A stretch of 64,000 bases of DNA from Kappaphycus alvarezii (Eukaryota; Rhodophyta; Florideophyceae; Gigartinales; Solieriaceae). A program made the translations under genes and the position numbers. Of the stretch, positions 56,208-64,000 are shown in pieces (within the stretch, counting starts at the first letter, position 1; every line of letters begins with the position of its first letter). Location of the stretch: positions 186,001-250,000 of the forward strand of contig NADL03000674.1 of the NCBI GenBank assembly GCA_002205965.3, read 5' to 3'. A model generated the notes under the pieces. That model had not been told where the DNA came from and searched no databases. It worked only from the letters and a program-made list of their open reading frames with translations.

Positions 56208-56749
56208 TTGGGAGCAGCCCCCAAAATACCATGGCTTGTAATCCTGAAATTGATGATTTGTTCTGTCTCAGAACGTGTCTAGCCTAGAGGGCTCTAGCAA
56301 GATTGCTATTAAAAAACCTCTAAAAGACACTAGAACTCGTATAGATTTAACGCCACCATAATTAAAATCTCTTGTAAAACAAACACATAAACTACGTGTA
56401 CAATTTGGGTCTAATCCAATCAATATTCATCATACGTGTGTGCATCTAGGGTACCATTGCCTGTGGTGGTGCAGGGTATGACGTTGAATTTGTACGTAGG
56501 CAGACGGTTTAGAACTGAGTCTGCTCATCGATCCAACGTCGTCTCTATGAATCTCCTGCACTGATGCTGCATGCCTGATGGCTGGTCTCCAGCCTGTTCT
56601 CTAGAGTAATCACGGCGCGTTGCTGATCTGCTAGTTTTTAAGCTTACTTCCACTATACTCAATCTCGAAAGGAAAAACTGGTCTCACTTTGGGTTTCTCA
56701 CTACATGCATCTAATGCAAAACTCATATATGAAATGTGACTGGGTTACG

Positions 56750-57600
56750 GCCAATACATCTGTCGCAGTAAACAAACCCCCTTTTCCCCATTGGGAGATT
56801 GTTTCGTCCAACTCAGCATGGTTTACGGCTGGCCTCACACCAGCCTTGTGAGATCGTCCCTCTTGAGTCTGCCTACTTTTCAGACTCTCCAATACACATA
56901 CCTGATCCCCCTTAGTGTCGAAAAATAGCCGCCCTACATCTCTAATCAGTAAAACACCCCAAATTTCACCTCGTTTGGGAAATGACCGTACTTCCTAATT
57001 ATTGAACGACTCATACTTTCCCTCTGCACCAAGGGATGAGCTCCTTCTTCAATCCAAACTCATGTCCCTCTCGCATGGCAACCTCAAAGGGGCCCGAGTC
57101 CGAAAGAAGCCCCCAGGACTTGTTCTCACCAAACTTTCTTTCCATGGAACATCCTGTCACTGTCTAAGGGCACAGAAAAAACTGAATATCCGCATTATCA
57201 TCTAGCCTTTCTCCCCTAGTCTACGAAAATTACCCCTGTTCTCAGCCCTCCGAAACTTCGCAGTTACCACAGCCGCTATTCCCCTTGGCCGACGGATACA
57301 AATATGTCGGGACAAAGCCCGCATGCTTACGCACTGCAATCTCCTCCAGCATCTGTGCATGTACCGAATAGAGCATTTGATATTCGTAAGAGTACTCAGG
57401 ACCAGCCTTACATTTTCCGTTTCAATTTACTTCACTGTTAGTCATTTAACGGCTGGTCTTGCACTGGCCTTGTGAGATAGCTCCGCCTGACTTTATATCC
57501 TTTTCAGACCCTCCAATACATAGACCAACCCCCAGTCTCGGGAAATAGCCGTCGTATATCTCTAATCAGTAAAGAACCCCAAATCCCTCCTCTCGCTATT
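56750..57600 (-). repeat. G-headed signature cluster, right arm
   Basis: Minus-strand copies at about 56755-56800, 56930-56985, 57240-57290 and 57548-57598 are the arm partners of 24797, 24608, 24295 and 23995. They were therefore present before the duplication. An unrecognised plus ORF (57002-57205) corresponds to the left arm's 24374-24664. Confidence 0.65.
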
Positions 57601-58214
57601 AGTCACTTCATACTACAGTACTCCTAAATATGCCCCACACAAGATAAACGTTGCAAACAAATCGTTGATAATGATTCGAACAATTTCCGATACACCTCGA
57701 GATTTCATTTTTTGTTGTCAGGAATCTACTTTTGTGGCAAGCTAATGATGAGGTTTTATTATTGACTACGGTTTTTCGTATGCAGCTGCTCCAATTACTA
57801 CACGGCGACCCTAAGTTCAGTTGTTAAGATTTTGTGTTGGATCGGAGTAGTAAGTTGCAACTGACCCATCCTGTGCTAATTTACGCAGTCCATATGTTAT
57901 ATCTTACTGGACAGGGGTTAATGGTTTTTTTTTGTGAAGGATCAATGGTACAATAGTTGGGGTCAATCTGCACTCTTGGAAGGTGGCACCCGGATGCATG
58001 TGCGGTGCTAAATGACGTGGCAAGGAACGTGGCCATGAGGGCATTGGAGACGTACGGAAAGGTTCGGAGGTTTTGATGCAAAGGCACGCTGCAGCAGCCG
58101 TCATGTCCAATGCGCCCTGCTTGATGGCTGGCCTGAAGGTAGCCTTTTAGGGAGCGTAGTTCTTTCCCCATTACTGCGTCGGCATACCTTTTTGAGATGA
58201 GTGTGATGTCTGGA

Positions 58215-58275
58215 AAACTATGGGATAGATCGGATATATCTTCCAAGAGTAAAACACCAAAACTTTCCCTCCATA
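58215..58275 (-). repeat. G-headed signature with inverted flanks, right arm
   Basis: Partner of 20768-20830, with AACTATGG and CCATAGTT at its two sides. Confidence 0.5.
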
Positions 58276-58307
58276 GTTGGGGTTGAGCTTTTGAGGTGGA
58301 GATTATG

Positions 58308-58640
58308 GTGGTGGTAAATCTTTATGGGTTGTACAATGTCGAACATAAGCGTGCGGAGGGTATTCATAAATTAACTACGGATGCGGGGGGCTAGTAGAAA
58401 CCTATCGCGCCTGCGTTATTTGGAGACTAAACGTGAAACGGGTAACGAAGTCGCGGAGCTCCTGTTGAGGGGAGGAACCGCGACGGGAAGCAGCGAAGGA
58501 AGCAAGGCGGCGGAAAAAACCCTTGCCGTCTTCGCCCAAGGTGCCATAGATATCAATCCCGACGGGGGAGAGGAGGATATCGTTTTGGTTGCAGTAAGTG
58601 CCGTAATGACGATGTTTCTCGCGCTCTGCGAGTGTTGCGG
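58308..58640 (-). mobile_element. Short LINE 3' fragment
   Basis: A 333-bp insertion with the same 3' end as 15934-17280, but starting much later in the element, at CGCAACACTCGC. The left arm has no insertion here. Flanking words CCAAAATCC and CCATAATCT (read on minus) look like an imperfect 9-bp target duplication. A variable 5' end with a constant 3' end is what target-primed reverse transcription gives. Confidence 0.8.
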
Positions 58641-59249
58641 ATTTTGGAGACGAGGCCTGATTCGCGTAGCGACTGATTTACTAGGTGAACGGAGGTGCTC
58701 TGGAACCAACTTGCTGTGGCACTAAGATTTGCCCAAAACTCACTCCAACAGACAACTGGCGTTATTATGGACGATTCTTTGCCGCGTGACGAGCAAACAG
58801 TGTTTGGTTTACTGCAAATGGTGTAAAGGTTATGAGTCTTTGCATTCTGGACAATACAGTTTGTTTTGTGGAGAACAGGGACTAAAGTCACAACGGTTCC
58901 CTTTTATTTACTATATATCTTAAGTTAATATCTGTCCGTGCGCGTACACCGACTGGTTCGACTATTCGGCTGAAAGCTAACCGGTGTGCCTTCGAATAAC
59001 GTGCATGAGTTGTTTTGGTTGTACATTCTGTCATATCCATCATCGCACCGTACCGTAGGTGTTCTACTATTATCAGTACTGTACCGATAGAATTACTGTC
59101 GAGAGATGACGTAATTCCTTTTCTTAAATAACACATACAGTATTACGTGCCTCGTTTCTAGATTTTGAATTTCAAAAAAACTAGAAATTTCATAGGAACG
59201 AATTCATAAAACGATTTTATGGTAGCGCATTTGTTGGATTACTGTAGAT

Positions 59250-59318
59250 AACGCATTAGCCGCGTGGATATAACCGACCACATCTTCCATGCATTAAAAT
59301 AACCCCAAAATTCCCCCC
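59250..59318 (-). mobile_element. Mini-element, 69-bp insertion with 10-bp target duplication
   Basis: The insertion is flanked by TACTGTAGAT (59240-59249 and 59319-59328); the left arm has the word once (20128-20137, reverse strand). On minus it reads GGGGGGAATTTTGGGG, TTATTTTAATGCATGG, then AAGATGTGGTCGG and a tail CACGCGGCTAATGCGTT. The tail is shared with the signature copy at 14556-14625. It lies directly beside another signature copy (59330-59372). Confidence 0.85.
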
Positions 59319-59645
59319 TACTGTAGATCGAATATATCTTCCAACAGGAAAAGCAGCCAAAACCCCCTTATCATAGATTTCTTTGTGATAACCCCCGCAC
59401 CACTCGCTCTAGACCCAACATGCCACCCGCGTGACAAGGCTCCAGCGATGATCGTACACACGTTCCAAGGCGGTGTCATCCTAATTCCCCTCCTCGCCTC
59501 CGTTGACTGTGTCACCCAAAACGAGGAATAGGTACCGCTGCTGTTATCTAATCTCAGAGAGGTATCAAAACACCCGCTAGAATTCGGCTTTGTCATTCCA
59601 TCAACGCTGGAGCGAAATCCTATTGCACTTGTTGATGGGCCCTAG

Positions 59646-59963
59646 GTGACAGTTGAAGTACAAGAATCTTTTCTTGTTGTTCCAAGAGAAGAAGGCCGCC
59701 AGTGTCAACGACCAGCCCCTGCCACTGTATCCCTCGATGCAACTCGAAGAGGCCTTGAAGAGGCCTTCAGCTGTGCTGTGCAAAAGTTTCCCATTGATAT
59801 ACGTTACATTCTGACTCAACCAGAAAGAGAATCATTGCCAGCTTCTTGTCTATTCCCCATAACTAGCTTCGTCATCTGCAACAAGAAGCCGCGCCCTAGC
59901 TTCACCCTATCTAAACGGATATATCTTCCAGGAGTAAAATACCAGAACCTTTCCCCTATCTAA
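59646..59963 (+). other. Open frame upstream of the right-arm peroxidase
   Basis: Counterpart of 19492-19809; same absence of an ATG and same ending within a G-headed signature (59918-59966). No family recognised. Confidence 0.25.
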
Positions 59964-60293
59964 ACTCTGTATGCATGGTTTCGGCCATCCAGTTCCGGTT
60001 CCTCCTCTCCTGCTGATCCACTATCCCTGTAGATGTGCTGCAGAATTCCCCCTCGTGATGGTGCACCATCACTCAACTTGGGAGGCCCTTCCGACTTGTG
60101 GAGATGTTGTTTTAAACTGCTCTCCCTCGGGAAACTCCGTTAAGATTCTCCCCGCAAGAAGTGTTAGACGAAGGAGTAAACTACCCCATCATTCCCCCAC
60201 TCCTCCGAAAACAACTCAGCCGTGAACGATATTCCCCTAACAAAATTCCCTTCAGGAACTTAAACCGTCATTTGACCTGTCCCCACCATCACG

Positions 60294-61962
60294 ATGTCTC
60301 TCTGCTTTCGCACTCTCTTTGCTGTCCTGCTCCTTACCGTGGTCTTCTCCCAGGCCCCTGAGCCCAACGGTCGTGGCTCTCAGAGCCTCCGCCCCCTTCG
60401 TCCAACTCAACGGCGCCGATCCGTGTGCCGTCGCATCAGCTGCCGCACCCTCACCGGCCAGTGCACTTCAACGCGAGACCCCTCGTGGGGTCAGGCCCGA
60501 ATGGCCCAGTTCAGCTACATCACGGGAGCTCCTCTGAGAAACCCACAGGTGCAGGCCTTCGCTCCGCCCGTCAAATATCAAACATCATCTTCGATCAAGA
60601 CGAATCAATCCCCAACAGTCGTGGCATTAACCAACTATTCGTCTTCTTCGGCCAGTTCCTCGACCACAACCTTGTAGCCACCCCAACTCAAGCGGGAGAC
60701 TCCTTTGATATCCCCGTCCCCGATGGTGACGACAAAGTAGAAGAAGATACCCTTCCCTTCACCAGATCCGTTCGTGGCGAGGCCGACGGAGGTAAAGCTC
60801 GTCGCCCCATCAACACGCTAACGTCCGCAGTCGATCTCGTCGCTGTTTACGGCCCCAACCAGTTGCGTAACAACGAGCTGCAAGAGTTTGACAAGTTCGG
60901 TTCACCTACGGGGAATCTAAAGGTATCTGAAGGAAATCTCCTACCCCGGAATACCAACGGCTTCTTCAATGCTCCAGATGGATCTGCAGACTTTTTCCTA
61001 GCTGGTGACCACCGCGTCAATGAGCATCCTGCCCTCACCGCCCTGCACACCCTCTTTGTCCGTGAGCACAACTATCTTGCTGAGAAAATCAGGCAGCGCA
61101 TCCCTAGTCTCCCGGCCAGGCAAGTCTACGAGTACGCCCGCAAACTCAACATTGCTCAATACCAGAAAATCGTATATGAGGAATTCTACCCAGCCATCAT
61201 TGGCTCCAGACTACCCAGTTACAGGGGATTCCGTAGGGACACAAACCCAACTGTGTCGGACATTTTCGCTGGGGCCGCCTTCCGGGTTGGTCATACCATG
61301 GTCGACAACACGATCCCGCGCCAAAGTCCCTCTGGCCCCATCACCCCAGTCCCTATGGGTGAACTATTCTTTAGGAAAGCTGACACGTTTACCGAAGAGG
61401 AGTTCGAAGCGGTTATGCGCGGTGTTTCAAACTCAGTTGCGCAGGAAGTTGATTCGAAGGTTGTAAATGCGCTCAGGAATCAGTTATTCGAAAGTGTTCC
61501 CTTAGAGGAAGGATTCGATCTGATCGCGCTCAATATCCAGAGGAGTCGGGATCACGCTTTGCCGACATTCAACCGAGTCCGCAGCATTTTCGGGCTTCCA
61601 CGGCTTACCAGCTTCTCTCAAATAAGCAGTGACCCGAAACTGCCGATCGCCTGGAAAAGGCCTACGAGAGTGTGGATGATGTTGAGGCCTTCCCAGGTCT
61701 CCTTGCAGAGGACCACGTCCCAGGGTCCAGCGTCGGTCCAACTATGGCGGCAGTATGGTTGGCAGAATTTAGGAGACTGCGGGACGGGGACCAGTTCTTC
61801 TACCTTCGAATCCGTCGGGCTCTCCCTCGGCTTATCCGTCGCCGTCTGGGAGATTGCGTTCATGACTTGACTAATAGTACGAGCTTGTTCCGACAAATCA
61901 TTATTCGCAACACAAACATTATCGCATCCGAGCTTCCTACTGGTGATGTGTTCAGACTTTGA
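60294..61962 (+). pseudogene. Animal-type haem peroxidase, right-arm copy, two frameshifts
   Basis: Same gene as 17493-19162, inverted. ATG at 60294 begins the signal peptide. After SYITG a G run is one base short (60523-60526; the left copy has four G), so the N-terminal ORF ends at 60677. The long middle part is read in another frame to about 61633, where a C run is again one base short (GACCCG at 61631-61636). The C-terminus continues in a third ORF (61672-61962) and includes the QFFYLR segment that the left copy loses. The distal and proximal His, the Arg-x-x-Glu and the LNIQRSRDH motifs are all present. The breaks differ from those of the left copy, so they arose after the duplication, or they are sequencing errors in homopolymers. 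Confidence 0.88.
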
Positions 61963-62269
61963 AGGGATGAGCTCAAGTCGAGGACGTAGGCAAAAAAAAT
62001 CGATTTGCCGTTTCCCCACTTCCGTAGCTGAACTTCATGTTTCCAAACTACTCTATTCGCAGAAATTCTCATGGACAGAATTGCAAACACTTCCTCTCAA
62101 TAGAAGGCACAAAGAGCATATATCTGCTCAGTAAATGGTCCCGACACCTACCGACAGCCTATTCCAGATGTGACACGAACAGGACACTCATTACGGTCTA
62201 GGTTTGTTGAAATTATAGAAAGGCAGATCAAGAGGAGTTCCAATTAAATTAAATCTTATGAGAGCAACT

Positions 62270-62809
62270 TGAAATTGCCACTGAACAGGATATAGAGGGT
62301 TGATTAAGGGTGTAGATGTTTTGGGAAGGGTAAGTTCTTGTTGGCTCGAGTCCCACGGAGGGGACTTGAGTGTCCTTATATACTGCGTGAAGCACAGGTA
62401 AATGCAATGGGATACTGTAGCCCCATTTAGGAGAGTGATGCACGTTGACTCTCGATGATTCAGTACAGTACCTGATAATTAAAAAAACCCAGGATAATGA
62501 TGCAACCCAGGAGAGGATTCGTTCTTTCGCTTTGTACTGTAATAATTATATTGTGACACGCACCCTCGGAAGGATGAATCATCCATTCCGACTGGGCCCC
62601 AGCTACCTCTGCTGCTTTTTGTTCAGCTGCTTCTGATTTTCTTTCGATTTGAATTTTGTATCTGCTGCTGCTTCATTTTCTTTCCTGCTGCTGCTATTAT
62701 CAATCTGCTGCTGCTGTTTCATTTTCCATGAATTGTTTCGGCTGATGCAGCTTGTTTCAGTTACTGCAGCTTATACATAAAGTTGAACTAAATAAAGAAA
62801 TAATTTCCA
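62270..62809 (-). repeat. Probable 3' LTR of a copia element
   Basis: In sense (minus) orientation it starts TGGAAATT and ends AATTTCA, an imperfect inverted repeat, close behind the copia RNase H stop at 62825. It holds a TATATAAGG box (about 62373-62381) and a CTG-type trinucleotide run (about 62600-62720). The partner LTR is outside the window. Confidence 0.5.
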
Positions 62810-62824
62810 TAAAAGGTCCCGTAG

Positions 62825-64000
62825 CTATCCAAGTGCCACAAGCCAATCATCCGCTCCAAAGCGTTTTTGGCATTGCTTTGTGAGTAGATCCGCCTTGTTG
62901 TGGTTAGAGCGAATATGCCTCAGCTTGATGATGCTATCACGGATCAGTTCCTTAACCTTGTGTACCCTGAGATCAATGTGCTTGTTCTTGGGCGTCACAT
63001 GGTCTGCCAAAGCCATTGAAATGTCCACTGTACTGTCTGAGTCGGTAACAGTTGGGCAGAAGTGGCGACCTTCAGTCCAAGGGGCTTGGTGACATATTTC
63101 CCAGAAGAGTTTCCTTATCCAGGATACCTCTTTTCCACAAGCTGCGAGTGCAACATATTCGGATTCTCCGGAAGAGTTTGCTATTACGGTCTGTCGCTCG
63201 ATTTCCAGTAGATTGGTGAACCGTTGATGTCGACCATGAACCCAGTTGTTGATAGCCTGGTATTCATACATCCGCCCAGTCAGTCGCATCTACGGAAGCA
63301 CCGATAGAATCGCTGTGATACCTTACGGCTACTGTAGTGGAGTCCCAAGTGAATAGTCCTGTTTAGATAGCGAAGTAAACGTTTAACCAGCTTCATATGA
63401 CGCTCAGTCGGGCATGGGCTTGACGGGCCAATGCAGACATGGGAATGACAAGTCGGGTCGAATAGAAACGGTCAAGTAGAGTAATCCGCCAATCATGCTT
63501 GGATTAGCGTTATGTTCATTCCCATTCAGTCTCGAGTCCCCATGTTCTGCTGGAACCAGCAGTTCTACGTCCATCGAGAGTGGAGTCAGGACAGCGTTTG
63601 ACCGGTCCATTCCATATGCCCGCAGAAGGCTCCATAGCGCGTTTGGTCGATCCGGATTCCCAGTGGAGAAAGAGTGATTGTCCATCCGATGGAAGATTTC
63701 AGTTCACCAAAGAATTTGATGTCGAATGTGGATGACAACAAAGTAGGGCGTGGGAATTGAAGCAAATGCCATATCATCGACCAAGACTGCTAGTATTATG
63801 TATTCTGAGTTAGCACGAAGAAAATACAGTCCGTTTCGAAGTTGGAAGGTTTCATTCCCCAATTAATGAGCTTTTCGTGGAAAAATGATCCGGAGATATG
63901 CCCTGATTGTTTCGCGCCATAGATGGACTTCTCCAGCTTGCAAATGTGCCCGCCGTAGCTAGCTGACGGGAAGAGTTTGTCGCTGTTCCATGTATATCGC
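62825..64000 (-). pseudogene. Copia reverse transcriptase end and RNase H (cut by window edge)
   Basis: Read leftwards from 64000: a decayed RT with LVDDMAFAS (about 63755-63785; the family has YVDD), then LLRAYGMDRSNAVLTPLSMD and IGGLLYLTVSIRPDLSF (63404-63685), a break, and RNase H (62825-63289). The RNase H reads QTVIANSSGESEYVALAACG, KNKHIDLRVHKVKELI and NKADLLTKQ. Frame breaks near 63290-63400 and 63690 make it inactive. It is a different copia lineage from those at 21454, 27031 and 44950. Confidence 0.85.

Larger units (their letters stand above)
54277..56322. mobile_element. PIF/Harbinger-type DNA transposon
   Basis: Terminal inverted repeats: TAGAGGTTTTTAAT at the left (from 54277), and on minus TAGAGGTTTTTTAAT from 56322. 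Both continue with CAATCT and AGAGG/AGAGC blocks. They enclose about 2.05 kb with two convergent ORFs, a transposase and an accessory ORF, as is typical of this superfamily. The 3-bp target duplication is not clean (GAA left, AAA right). Confidence 0.75.
56470..62269 (-). repeat. Right arm of the large inverted duplication
   Basis: Inverted counterpart of 15830-25120. It lacks the left arm's long LINE, copia and 73-bp mini-element insertions, and has its own LINE fragment (58308-58640) and 69-bp mini-element (59250-59318). The outer homology ends exactly where a copia LTR begins (62270), so it may continue beyond that element. Confidence 0.9.

Noticed and set aside
58381-58725. 114-codon plus ORF in the right arm
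   Set aside because: It is the antisense of the LINE 3' fragment.
62600-62720. CTG-type trinucleotide run as a coding polyglutamine tract
   Set aside because: It lies within the probable copia LTR and is in no long open frame.
1-64000. CRISPR arrays, bacterial operons or ribosome binding sites
   Set aside because: No regular spaced repeats; content and transposon types are eukaryotic.

Overview
The window is eukaryotic nuclear DNA dominated by transposable elements. Host-like coding content is limited to one intact and two frameshifted genes for secreted animal-type haem peroxidases. These genes have no visible introns, intergenic stretches are AT-rich, and transposons of many classes are nested or adjacent: Ty3/gypsy, Ty1/copia, LINE, pogo-like and PIF/Harbinger. 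Single-exon genes, animal-type haem peroxidases and a repeat-rich compartment would fit a multicellular red alga, but this is inference: no rRNA, organellar or lineage-diagnostic gene is present to prove it.

Layout. 1-1756: 3' end of a decayed Ty3/gypsy chromovirus with its LTR. 1757-7260: AT-rich DNA with no recognisable gene. 7261-8173: an acidic two-segment ORF followed by an LTR-like block. 10137-11813: intact peroxidase gene (minus strand). 12.3-15.8 kb: short dispersed G-headed repeats. 15.83-25.12 kb: left arm of a large inverted duplication, carrying a frameshifted peroxidase gene, a LINE 3' fragment and a rearranged copia insertion. 25.76-26.75 kb: a second acidic ORF with an LTR-like block. 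27.03-38.56 kb: an old copia element (plus strand) split inside its reverse transcriptase by a young Ty3/gypsy element (30092-37582, minus strand) whose 720-bp LTRs look identical. 38.6-44.2 kb: AT-rich DNA without genes. 44.6-53.5 kb: LINE fragment, an internally deleted copia element, a pogo-like DNA transposon and a LINE reverse transcriptase relic. 54277-56322: PIF/Harbinger element. 56.47-62.27 kb: right arm of the inverted duplication, with the second peroxidase copy. 62.27-64.0 kb: a copia element on the minus strand, cut by the window end.

The two strongest candidates for something undescribed are these. (1) The young Ty3/gypsy polyprotein continues about 360 residues past integrase into a tail holding two diverged copies of a domain I do not recognise, joined by an Arg/Ser/Pro-rich linker. 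(2) A family of very short insertions of about 70-80 bp begins with a G-rich head followed by a conserved core. Three of them have clear 9-10 bp target duplications, two of those proved by an empty site in the other arm of the inverted duplication and one by an interrupted zinc knuckle. About 25 more signature sites are scattered over the repeat-rich parts.

Limits: everything was read by eye. Percent identities, exact element ends and family names need alignment and database searches. Single-base frameshifts in G/C runs could be real or assembly errors.
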